A stretch of 29,104 bases of DNA. Source: an uncultured Eubacteriales bacterium (GTDB taxonomy: Bacteria; Bacillota; Clostridia; Tissierellales; Peptoniphilaceae). This document shows, piece by piece, positions 6,748-15,900 of this stretch (position 1 is the first letter of the stretch; the number at the start of each line of letters is the position of its first letter). Made by a program: the position numbers and the translations under genes. Under the pieces are notes generated by a model, which saw nothing but the letters and a program-made list of their open reading frames with translations, was not told the origin of the DNA and searched no databases. The DNA lies in assembly GCA_900539225.1 (NCBI GenBank), contig UQBO01000018.1, positions 1-29,104 on the forward strand. The letters are read 5' to 3'.

Positions 6748-7716
6748 TTGTCATACATAAAGAGCTTACAAGAGGCAGTTCAGCCCTTTGCTAAGACAGT
6801 AGGGCGCGATATACTTACGAAGAAGCTACAAACACTTCAGTTAAATATAACGAGGAAGTGTAATTTGGCATGCAAACATTGTCACGTAGCTTGCTCACCC
6901 GCAAGAAGCGAGGATATGGATATGTGCACAGCCGAAAGAGCTATGCAGATACTTAAGGAGTGGGACTTCACTACACTTGATATAACAGGTGGAGCACCCG
7001 AGATGAGCTCTGTCTATAAATACCTTATAGATACAGCCGCGTCCATGGATAAGAAAATCATGACTAGATCAAACCTTACCATCTTTAATGAAGATGCCTA
7101 TAGAGATCTGCCCGAGTTTTTAAAAGAAAGAAAAGTCGAGATCGTCGCTTCACTGCCATTCTACGAAGAAGTAAAGACAGATAAAGTCAGAGGCATAGGC
7201 GTTTTTCATGACTCAATCGAAGTACTTCAAAGGCTCTGCGCGATTGGCTACGGACGCGACGAGGCATTGCAGCTGAACCTTGTCTATAACCCGAGCGGCG
7301 CCATGATACCGTCGAGTCAAGATCAGCTCGAGGCCATATATAGGACCAAGCTTAAGGACGACTACGACATAGACTTTAACAATCTATTCAGCATGACCAA
7401 CTCACCCATAGGCCGCTTCGGCGAGTGGCTCGATAGATCAGGCAATATGGATCGCTACCTTACAAGGCTTTGCGATGCCTTTAATCCAGCGACCGTTGAT
7501 GAGCTTATGTGCCTTGACACACTATCCGTCGACTACGATGGCAGCCTTCACGACTGCGACTTCAATTTAGCACTCGGCATGAAGATCGCTGGAGAGCATA
7601 AGACCATCTTCGATATAGAAAAAGACGATTTAATAGGACGAAAAATCAGAACTATGAACCATTGCTACACATGTACAGCCGGCAGCGGCTCATCATGAGG
7701 CGGAGCATTGGAGTAG
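6748..7716 (+). CDS. arsS: ArsS-like radical SAM selenoprotein (Sec at in-frame UGA 7696-7698)
   Basis: Starts at TTG 6748 with GGAG 6 bases upstream. CNLACKHC (C38, C42, C45) is the radical SAM 4Fe-4S motif in LNITRKCNLACKHCHVACSP, and DITGGAPE is the GGxP-like SAM motif. The C-terminal DUF3641-type part has CDFN and a final CYTC (C306, C309) then TAGSGSS. Ordinary reading stops at TGA 7696, but the frame continues GGC GGA GCA TTG GAG TAG, giving ...CTAGSGSS-U-GGALE, 322 residues with Sec317. Family knowledge: ArsS-type proteins end CTAGxGSSCGG, and the rSAM_SeCys group (TIGR04167-type) has Sec at exactly that Cys. ArsS acts in arsenosugar synthesis, normally after ArsM; no arsM is in this window, so the substrate is uncertain. 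Confidence 0.88.
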
Positions 7717-7725
7717 TTACTCACA
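7709..7725 (+). promoter_or_regulatory. Candidate bacterial SECIS hairpin
   Basis: GAGT (7711-7714) pairs with ACTC (7719-7722) around loop AGTT. The stem extends below a bulged A through TG (7709-7710) with CA (7724-7725). Sixteen nt separate the UGA from the loop, and the loop has G at its second position. Both fit the known bacterial SECIS pattern (16-37 nt, G in the first two loop positions). The hairpin overlaps the true stop TAG 7714-7716. The stem is short, so support comes mainly from position and the Sec motif. Confidence 0.6.
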
Positions 7726-7729
7726 TAGA

Positions 7730-7761
7730 GCTTCCTGTCATTTGACGGGAAGCATTTTTTT
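7730..7761 (+). terminator. Terminator after the selenoprotein gene
   Basis: GCTTCCTGTC (7730-7739) pairs with GACGGGAAGC (7744-7753), loop ATTT, one T-G pair, followed by a run of T (7755-7761). Confidence 0.92.
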
Positions 7762-7806
7762 GCCATTTAAATTATAATAATATTTATGCCAATAGCAAAA
7801 TTTATA

Positions 7807-7835
7807 TTGCATTTAATTAAAAAATATTGTATAAT
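7807..7835 (+). promoter_or_regulatory. Flavodoxin promoter
   Basis: TTGCAT (7807-7812), 17-bp spacer, consensus TATAAT (7830-7835). Confidence 0.8.
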
Positions 7836-7839
7836 AAAT

Positions 7840-7861
7840 TTAGTTAGCATTAACTAACTAA
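7840..7861. promoter_or_regulatory. Palindromic operator candidate over the flavodoxin transcription start (DtxR-box-like)
   Basis: Two nested inverted repeats share this site: TTAGTTA (7840-7846) with TAACTAA (7851-7857), and TTAGTTAG (7840-7847) with CTAACTAA (7854-7861). It starts 5 bp after the -10 box, so a bound protein would block transcription. The half-sites resemble the DtxR/IdeR consensus TTAGGTTAG..CTAACCTAA. Flavodoxin is classically induced by iron shortage, which fits an iron repressor, but the regulator is an inference. Confidence 0.6.
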
Positions 7862-7878
7862 TAAAGGAGGTTTTATAG

Positions 7879-8298
7879 ATGAAAGCAAGCGTTATATACT
7901 GGTCAGGCACAGGAAACACAGAGGCCATGGCGAATGAAATCGCTTCAAAGCTAAAAGAGCTTGGAGCAGATATAAAGCTAGTATCAGTTGAAGAGGCATC
8001 TATTGATGACGCGAAAGAGGCGGAACTTCTTGCACTTGGCTGCCCAGCCATGGGAGCAGAAGAGCTTGAAGAAGATTATTTCAGACCCTACTTTGACAGC
8101 ATCAAAGATATAATTAAAGATAAAAAACTTGCCATATTCGGTTCATACGAGTGGAACAACGGAGAGTGGATGGAGCTTTGGAAAAACGAATGTGCTGAAA
8201 ACGGCATAGAAGTTGTAGACGCACTTATTGCTTATGATCATCCAGATGCAGAAGCACTAGAAAAGTGCAGAGAGCTAGCAGAAAAATTAATGAAGTAA
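7879..8298 (+). CDS. Short-chain flavodoxin
   Basis: 139 residues, the normal size of a short-chain flavodoxin. It is a cytoplasmic FMN electron carrier that can replace ferredoxin. The phosphate-binding loop SGTGNTEAM (residues 9-17) follows the first strand (KASVIYW). LGCPAMGAEELEEDYF and the FGSYEWNNGEWM stretch are the usual isoalloxazine-contacting loops. A strong AAAGGAGG site precedes ATG 7879. The gene stands alone with its own promoter, operator-like palindrome and terminator, which suggests separate, probably metal-dependent, control. Confidence 0.93.
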   Translation: MKASVIYWSGTGNTEAMANEIASKLKELGADIKLVSVEEASIDDAKEAELLALGCPAMGAEELEEDYFRPYFDSIKDIIKDKKLAIFGSYEWNNGEWMELWKNECAENGIEVVDALIAYDHPDAEALEKCRELAEKLMK

Positions 8299-8345
8299 TT
8301 TATCAAGGAGCGCTGAGCCCCCTCACGCCCCTTGTACATATATAA

Positions 8346-8368
8346 AAACTGCCCATCAAAGGCAGTTT
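8346..8368. terminator. Bidirectional terminator between flavodoxin and the ZIP gene
   Basis: AAACTGCC (8346-8353) pairs with GGCAGTTT (8361-8368), loop CATCAAA, with A residues before and T-rich sequence after. It can serve the two convergent genes. Confidence 0.85.
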
Positions 8369-8392
8369 CTTGTATTTATGCTCTTAAAACCA

Positions 8393-9166
8393 TTATCCAA
8401 GTAATATATCAAGTATCATCATAATTACAAAACCAAAGATGATACCGTAAGTCGCTTCACGCTCGTAACCCTTCGAGTGCGTTTCAGGAATAATCTCGTC
8501 ACAGATAACAAAAAGCATCGCACCCGCAGCCGTAGCAAGCACTACAGGAAGCGCAGGCTTAAATACATTGACAAGACTGTAACCAAGCAGCGCTCCCACC
8601 GGCTCAACTAGTCCAGTCAGAGCAGCCACCATGAAGGCGTACTTCGTAGTGTAATTCTCACGCACAAGACTCAAGGCAACAGCTAGACCCTCAGGCATAT
8701 TTTGAATACCGATACCAAGAGCAAGCGCAAGACCATCGTTAATATTTTCAGTACCAAAACCAACACCAGTCGCCATACCCTCAGGAAAATTGTGAATGGT
8801 GATCGCGATGATAAATAACCAGATTTGACTTAAAGAAGACGATGCGCCCTCACGTCTCTTGTCAATAAGGTGCTCGTGAGGCGAGAACTTGTCAATCATG
8901 TCAATGACAAAGGCGCCAAAGATGATACCCAAAGAAGTTATCATAACCGCCTTGAAGTCACCACCGCCATATTCAATCGATGGCATAACCAAAGAGAAAC
9001 AAGTCGCCGACAGCATTATACCCGCAGCAAAGCCAAGCATAACATCAAGAAGCTTCTGCGAAACATTCTTCGTAAAAAAGACAGGCACAGCGCCCAAAGC
9101 GGTCATTAGTCCAGGAAAGACAAGACCAAAGGCAACAATCGCCTCCCTAGTAAAATATTTATCCAT
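8393..9166 (-). CDS. ZIP family divalent metal transporter
   Basis: 257 residues with about eight membrane segments. The ZIP signature helices are visible: TIHNFPEGMATGVGFG in TM4 and GIGIQNMPEGLAVAL in TM5, with metal-binding His/Asn/Glu. A His/acid loop (DKFSPHEHLIDKRREG) follows TM3, and EIIPETHSKG sits in a later segment. By family it imports Zn(II), Fe(II) or Mn(II); the metal cannot be told from sequence. The layout is ZupT/GufA-like. AAAGGAG lies just upstream of the start on the minus strand. It is the only minus-strand gene in the window and is divergent from the hemerythrin gene. Confidence 0.92.
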   Translation of the reverse strand: MDKYFTREAIVAFGLVFPGLMTALGAVPVFFTKNVSQKLLDVMLGFAAGIMLSATCFSLVMPSIEYGGGDFKAVMITSLGIIFGAFVIDMIDKFSPHEHLIDKRREGASSSLSQIWLFIIAITIHNFPEGMATGVGFGTENINDGLALALGIGIQNMPEGLAVALSLVRENYTTKYAFMVAALTGLVEPVGALLGYSLVNVFKPALPVVLATAAGAMLFVICDEIIPETHSKGYEREATYGIIFGFVIMMILDILLG

Positions 9167-9196
9167 AATAAATCTCCTTTAAATAATACTAAAAAG

Positions 9197-9225
9197 ATTA
9201 TATTATAAGGCGAAATAAAAGTCAA
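9197..9225 (-). promoter_or_regulatory. Promoter of the ZIP gene
   Basis: On the minus strand TTGACT (9225-9220), 17-bp spacer and TATAAT (9202-9197), about 30 bp before the ATG. Confidence 0.8.
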
Positions 9226-9260
9226 GAAAAAGGGTAAAAATACATGAAGGAGTTGATAAA

Positions 9261-9794
9261 ATGTACTATATAGATACACTTAAGAAAGAGCATGAATATA
9301 TAATTAAGCTCACAGACCACATACTAGAAGTCTCTAAAGATATAATGCATGGCCATGTCAATAGTATTGCCATAAGAACAATAACAGACGTGATTAAAAA
9401 TTACGCCGACGGCTACCACCACAAAAAAGAAGAGGACCTAGTCTTTAGAGCCATGTTAGACCACCTTGGCGAGCTCGCAGAAAAACTCATTACAAGCGGC
9501 ATGCTAGTTGAGCACGACCTAGCTCGCTACGAACGAATGATGATAGATGAAAGCCTAGCTAAGTATGAGAAAGAACAAACAGACGAGGCGCGCCTTGAAC
9601 TGATAGGCCACCTAATGAGCTATCGCTCATTGTTAATCCGCCACGCAGACAAAGAGAATAAAGTCGTCTATCCATTCGCCATGAAAAACCTTTCTGAAGA
9701 GATTCAAAAGAAATTAGACGAAGAGACAAAAGCCTTTGAAGAAGAAAATGAAGAGCAAAGAGACAGATACCTAGACATTATAAATAAATTCTAA
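9261..9794 (+). CDS. Hemerythrin-like HHE-domain protein
   Basis: 177 residues forming a four-helix bundle with the diiron ligands of the hemerythrin family: H20 (LTDH), H53/H54 and E57/E58 (YHHKKEED), H85 (VEHD), and H128 with E132 (RHADKEN). Such proteins sense or store oxygen or repair iron centres; the exact role here is unknown. The C-terminus is a charged helix rich in Glu and Lys. AAGGAG lies 9 bases before ATG 9261. No clear plus-strand promoter was seen in the 90-bp divergent gap. It fits the local set of iron and oxygen genes. Confidence 0.9.
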   Translation: MYYIDTLKKEHEYIIKLTDHILEVSKDIMHGHVNSIAIRTITDVIKNYADGYHHKKEEDLVFRAMLDHLGELAEKLITSGMLVEHDLARYERMMIDESLAKYEKEQTDEARLELIGHLMSYRSLLIRHADKENKVVYPFAMKNLSEEIQKKLDEETKAFEEENEEQRDRYLDIINKF

Positions 9795-9833
9795 ATATGA
9801 CGAAATTGTAAGAAATTTTACAAAGCAAATCAC

Positions 9834-9878
9834 AAACGCTACTTAATGAGTACATAGCACTAAAGTAGCGTTTTCTTT
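9834..9878 (+). terminator. Terminator after the hemerythrin gene
   Basis: AAACGCTACTT (9834-9844) pairs perfectly with AAGTAGCGTTT (9863-9873). The 18-nt loop is large, and a T-rich tail follows. Confidence 0.8.
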
Positions 9879-9902
9879 GTGTAAATATCACCATAAAGCG
9901 CC

Positions 9903-9931
9903 TTGCATTAAATATTAATAAGTGATATAAT
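9903..9931 (+). promoter_or_regulatory. Promoter of the giant surface protein gene
   Basis: TTGCAT (9903-9908), 17-bp spacer, consensus TATAAT (9926-9931), about 58 bp before the start codon. Confidence 0.8.
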
Positions 9932-9935
9932 ACTC

Positions 9936-9960
9936 ATATTATAATAGAGATATTATAATA
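9936..9960. repeat. Twin ATATTATAATA direct repeats, each palindromic
   Basis: Two identical 11-bp copies (9936-9946 and 9950-9960) lie 14 bp apart in the 5' leader of the surface protein gene. Each contains the palindrome TATTATAATA. They may be operator half-sites or extra -10 elements; A/T-rich chance similarity is possible. Confidence 0.6.
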
Positions 9961-9989
9961 AAATTTAAAAAAGAAAGGAGGGGAGAAAA

Positions 9990-12900
9990 ATGAACAGAAA
10001 ATTAAGAGTAATAATACTCACAATGGTTCTAACTGTTCTTATGTTTGGAGGCACACGTTTGATGGCAAAAGGCAACTTAGACGTGAACACTACAGAAGCT
10101 TCTCAAACAGAAACTCCCAAAGATGAAGGAAATTTAGGACCAAAGGCTAACGGTGATGAGGAGGCGCCTTTAGTTGACACTACAAAAGAAAACACAGAAA
10201 GTGATGCTATAGATGCTAAAGACAGCGAAAAAACCGACATGGGGGGGGGTAACAAATCCCAACAATGAAGGTGAAACTCCAGATACTAATCAAAAAGATA
10301 AGGCTGGAGATGAAAACGCTGATAAAGCAAAAGACGCAGCTAAAGGTGATGCCAATGGTGAAAAAGCCGACACTACAAAAGAAAGTGGTGAAGCAAAGGC
10401 TGAAGAAGGTAAAGATGCCGATGCACAAAAATCACTAGAAGAAAATAAGGAAAGCGCAAAAGGTAATGGCGCAGAAGACGGAGCAGTACCAGCAAAGGCA
10501 CCAGAAACACCGGCAGGAGAAGGTGAAGGTGAAGGAAAAACTGGTGAAGGTGAAGGCGAAACACCTAAACAAGAAGTTAATCCAGAAGCTAACCCTGATT
10601 TAAAAGCTCTACAAGATCAAATCAGTGCTGAAAAAGATCCAAAGAAAAAAGCTGAACTTCAAAAGAAGTACAACGATAAGTATTTAGAAGAAATCGGTAA
10701 GTCTGAAAAGCTTGATAAGGATATCCTAAATCGTTTTACAGACGCAGAAAGAACTAAAAGATATTATGAGCTTAAAGACGAGTACGATAAATTAGCAGCT
10801 CAAGCTAAGAACGAGAAGCTAAATCAAAAACAACTTGATGAGATCAAAGCAAAGTTAGATACACTGAATAAAGAGCTAGGTGAGTATAAAGTACCACGTA
10901 AATTGGATACAGATGAAAAGGGCGCTCAAGATAAGCTTGCAGAATCTGTTGATGTACCAGGCTTACAAGCTGGAGCTACTCAAGATGCAGAAGCAAAGCT
11001 AAAAGCATATAATGATGCAAAAAAGGCCTTAAAAGATGCACTTGACCCAGAAAAAGCTAGAAGCACAACAGCAGAAGAATTAAAGAAACTATTAGATGCC
11101 TTTGAAAAAGCTGAGAAGGAATTAAAAGATGGTATAAAAGATGGTTCAATTGCACCAAAGTATACAGATGGAGAGCCAACAGTAAAAGTCTTTCCATTGG
11201 ATAGTTCTGGTAAAGTTGGAGATGAGCTTAACAGAGATGACAATACCTATTACATTCCAGACAATACAGACATCAATTTATTAGTTCACGTAAGTAAAGA
11301 TGAAGAGCCAAAAGATTTCACTTTTACAATCAAAGCATTAGATAAAGGAGCAGAGATTAAAGGCGAAGAAGCTAAAAATCTTGCTTTCTTAAATGGCAAT
11401 CCAGTTGAGCTTAAGAAAAACGAAGATGGATCTTATTCCTTTACAGTAAGCTCTGCTAATATGAACTTCGGTATCGCTCAATTAAGATTTAACGTTCCAG
11501 GTTTTAAGGCAGCTTTCCATAGCGGCTTTGACCTAGAAATGGATCTTGGTGATAATAAAGTAACTAAGCAATTTAGAATTACTAAAAAAGGTTATGAAGA
11601 CGATGCGAAAATTGATGGAAAAGGATCAGATACTGATAAAAATCCAAAAGATATTCCAGAGATAGATGCAGGTAAGACTGAAAATGCTATAGTTGATAAA
11701 GATACTGATAAGGTATTTGACTTCTTTACTTATTTAAAGAAATCAAATACCTACATCGATCAAGTAACATTCAACTCAGGCAATGGTGAGTCACTTCCAC
11801 TAAACTCAGTTGATATAACAATTACAGTTCCTAAGTCTGGCGAAAGTAATTTTGCTGAAATGATTCACAAATCAGGACTTGAATATTACGATTTAGGAAA
11901 TGGCAAGTATCAATTAAAGCTAAAGACAAAAGTCTTTGGTGGCAATCTTACTAAAACTGAAGATGGAAAATTAATGTATAATAATCAAGAACTTACAGCT
12001 GCAAATCTAAAAGACGTTGTTTTAGAAAATGCTGGCAAAAAAGTTTATGTTGATAGTGATGGCAAGACCCATAACATCATCACAAGCGAAGTTCTTGAAG
12101 GTGGAAACTACAAAGTTGAAGGTGGAAAGCTTTATAAAAAGAACGCTTCAAATGAATACGAAGTAATCGGAACTTTTGATAAAGATGGCAAGATTGAAAA
12201 AGATGGAACAGCTTATGTTTTAGATGGTAATAAGTTAATAACTTATACTAATGAGTATGATGTTTATGACGGATATGTAGCTAATAAAGATGGCGAAGCA
12301 GATCCAGACGTAACACCAACATATAAAGGAAATCAAGTTACTATCGAAATAACAAAGGATGGTAAGACAGAAAAATCTTATGGTGGAACTATCGTTACAG
12401 ATGCTAAATATGATAAAAACGGTAAAATCTTTAATGATAACACATATGAAGGCGTAGCTGGAGATCAAGTAATTGACTCAACAGGTAAAAAATCAACTGT
12501 AAGTTCTGAAGGAAAACAATTAACTGAAGTAAAAGATGATAACGGAAAATTACTTTATAAATACTTTGTTGAAGACGGAGAAACTTATCGTATAGTTAGT
12601 AACGCTGTATTTAAAGGTGACTACATCATCGATGGTCTTGAATACAACAAGGGTCTATCACTTATTGACAAGTTCGGTAAGAAGATGGATATTGACGTAA
12701 GCGAAAAGGATGGAACTTACACTTTCACTAGAACAGTGAAAAAGGGGGACAAGACAACAACAGAAACTAAGAATAGCGGAAAAGATGGCAACAGAACTAT
12801 AATAGTTTCAATTGATGAAAATGGTCAAATCTTAGTTAACAGTAAAAACGAAGTTATTGCTAATACGGGCAATAAATACACTATTGTAGGTAATAAATAT

Positions 12901-15900
12901 TACTACGATGGAGAAAAATTTATTTCAGCAACAGGCGATGGACTAAAAGGCAATAAATTCCTTGCTGACTATACACCTACAGATCTTAATAAAACAATTA
13001 AGAACTATTATAAAGATGACGATAAAGTTGTCAGAATTACTGATTTAGACAAGAAAACTAAATATAAAGGCAGTTTAAATCCAGAAGATTACTACATTGT
13101 TGACAATAAAGTCTATGTAAAGAAAGGCGATATCTATATATCAGGTGATCCCGATAAGACTGATGAGATATTAACAGAAAAAACTATTGCCAAAATAGTT
13201 CAAGTTTTAGGTAATGGTGACGATGCCATAGAAAAAGTTACTGATGAAACAGATATCTTTAACGCAATTAAAAATGCAAAATTTGCTTTAAGATTCCCAG
13301 GCTTCTTAGCTGGTAAAAATGTTGTATACAATGTACACGCAGAAGTTAAGGCAACATATAGCAAGCCAAATCCAACAACTGGCGTACTTGAAGACACAGA
13401 TGTATTTACTGACGAAAAAGGTATTAAGAAAATCGATAAATTCTTTACACTAAAGAATGAAAAGAAAACAAATACTAAGTTCTTTAAGGATGCACCAGAT
13501 GAATTAACAAAGGATCCTGCAGTAAATCTTCATTTCTTCAACATTTTCTATAGAAATGCTGATGATAGACAAAGAGATCAATTAATCATTGACTTATTAG
13601 ATACAGAAGCAAAAGCTGAAGAAGCTAAAAAAGCAATTGAAAATGCAAATGGAGAAGATGCTAAAAAAGCTGCTCAAGATGCATATGACAAATTTGTTAA
13701 GGCAAATAAGGAAAAGCTTGCTCTTATAGCTAAGTTTAAAGAAGAACTTAAGAGACTTTATAATGGTGCAACATTTGACACTGAAGAACAAAATAATAAA
13801 AAGACTTTAATCATTAAAGATAAAGATGGTAACAAAATCGAAGCAAATGAATTGAATAAGATGCGTTCACTTCTTTGGGAAGTTGGTTTTAACAACGAAG
13901 AAGGAAGCTTGTTCCCAGAAAATAAAGATACTGAAATCATTATCGAAGACAACAACATGGACAATCGTTTAATCTATGACGAAATCATCGTGAATGATAC
14001 TAAAGAAAAATGGGATGAATATAAGAAGGCTTTTGAAGAAAAGTCTGAAAACGAAGGCAAAAAATTTGGCAACGAAGAATATTTCTTCTTAGACCAAATT
14101 AAAGACATTCGTTTCGGAGTAAGTCCAAACTATATAGAAGGACGTTTTGTTCCGTTGGGAGAAAACTTCAAGATTACTGGTCAAGAGATTATTGACAAGC
14201 TTAACGAATTAACAGAAGGCAGCAATGAGGCTACTATCACAAAGAATGGTATTGACTTTAAAATCACTCGCGATAAAGCCAATGGACAAGTAAGAATAAA
14301 AGTGATGAACGCTTTCTATAAAAAAGTAGAAAATGATCAAACACACAAATTCGAAAGCCCAGTACAAAAAGCTTATCAAGATAAAATCAATAGCTTGTTA
14401 GAAAAAGTTGAAAATCTTGATGAAAAATCTATCGAAGATTTTGTAAAAGCTCTTCATGATGAAAAATCAGAATGTTTTGGCATTATAACAAAAATGCTAA
14501 GAGAAGAGTTTAATAAAGTTAAAAATGATGCTACTAAACTTGCAGCTTTCAAAGCAAATCTTAAGAAAGAAATCCAAAAGATTCAACTAGGCTACCTTGA
14601 TTCTAAAAAGAATGACGGCAACTACAAATACGACGATATGCGCTTTAACGCAATCCGTATCGGTTTAAATCCTAACATCACTATCGGCGGCGCATTGACA
14701 CCACAAAATATTAAAAAGCTTGGTATCACATCAGTTATCGTTCCAGATATCGATATACCTTATACAGATGAATTCGGTAATCCGCTTACAAACAAAGACA
14801 TGTATGTAAAAGCTGAAATCGAAAACATTTTGAAAAATGGTATTGGTGAAGACGCAAACAAGAAGACTTACAAAAAAGATGATTTGAAAAACGAAGAAAA
14901 GTTTAGAGAAATCATGATCGAAGCCTACAAGAGAGTTAATGCTAAGATTAATAAAAATGAAATCGAAATTAAATATCTTGTAACTATTGATGAAGCTAAT
15001 AAAGATAAAGTCGGTATGGAAAAGTACACTGTTACAAAAGGCAGTGAGCTTGATTATAAAGACCTAGCTGTTAACGATCAAAGCCTAAAGAATAAGAATG
15101 GCTATGCTATCAATCCATGGTATATCGGTGAAGGCGATAATGCTAAATCAGTTGAAAAAAGATTCGAAGAAAAATTTGGCAAAGGTAAATTCGAAAACAA
15201 AGATGAATATAAAGCTCTTCGTGACATGCCTATCGACATAGCTGCTTACTATATGTCAAAGCAAGGATACGATAGAAGCAGATATGCAAACCAAGCAAAC
15301 TATAAGCTATCTGGTGGAGATAAAAAAGACGGTATATTTGGATCAGACAGTGATTGGCACAAGAAGATATGTTATCCAGGAATTGGTTACTGTATTGAAC
15401 AAGCAGGCGGAGACCAAACTCCGGGAACAAATCCGGAAGGAGGAAAATTCGGAACTGAAGACAATAAAGGAGCCGATTTTGAATTAACATATGAGCCTAC
15501 AAATGATGGACCAGATAAAGAAAATCCAAAGGTTGACAAGAGAACTGAAGATAAAGACAAGACAGTAGATATTTCTGGTGAAGATGAAAAATCAGTTGAC
15601 TTCACTATCGACGTAACAGTTGATAAGATGACTAAAGAACAAAAAGATATAGCGGATGCCTTAACACCAGATGATGATAAGAAGATGACTGAAGAAGAAA
15701 AGGCAAAGGCTGAAGCAGAAGCTAATGAAGCAAAGAAGCATTATAATGAAAAGACTGGCTACTATGAATATGAAAATTCTTTAATCATTGATATATTACC
15801 AGAAATCTTTAAGCTAAAAGATGGTACAAAACTAAGTTTTAAAGCTAATAGAGAAAATTTAATGGCCAACGGAGCTAATAAGGATTTTGCAGATGAAAAA

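Noticed and set aside
8870..9182. Plus-strand frames opposite the ZIP gene
   Set aside because: ZIP motifs, promoter and ribosome site all support the minus strand; the plus frames have no family features.
10213..10215. ATG 10213 as a real start for the surface protein body
   Set aside because: It has no Shine-Dalgarno site, would give no signal peptide for an LPXTG protein, and lies upstream of the G tract inside the first frame's coding region.
15230..15490. Minus-strand frame of 86 codons inside the surface protein
   Set aside because: It is antisense to an intact reading frame with normal codon use, and it has no ribosome site or recognisable domain.
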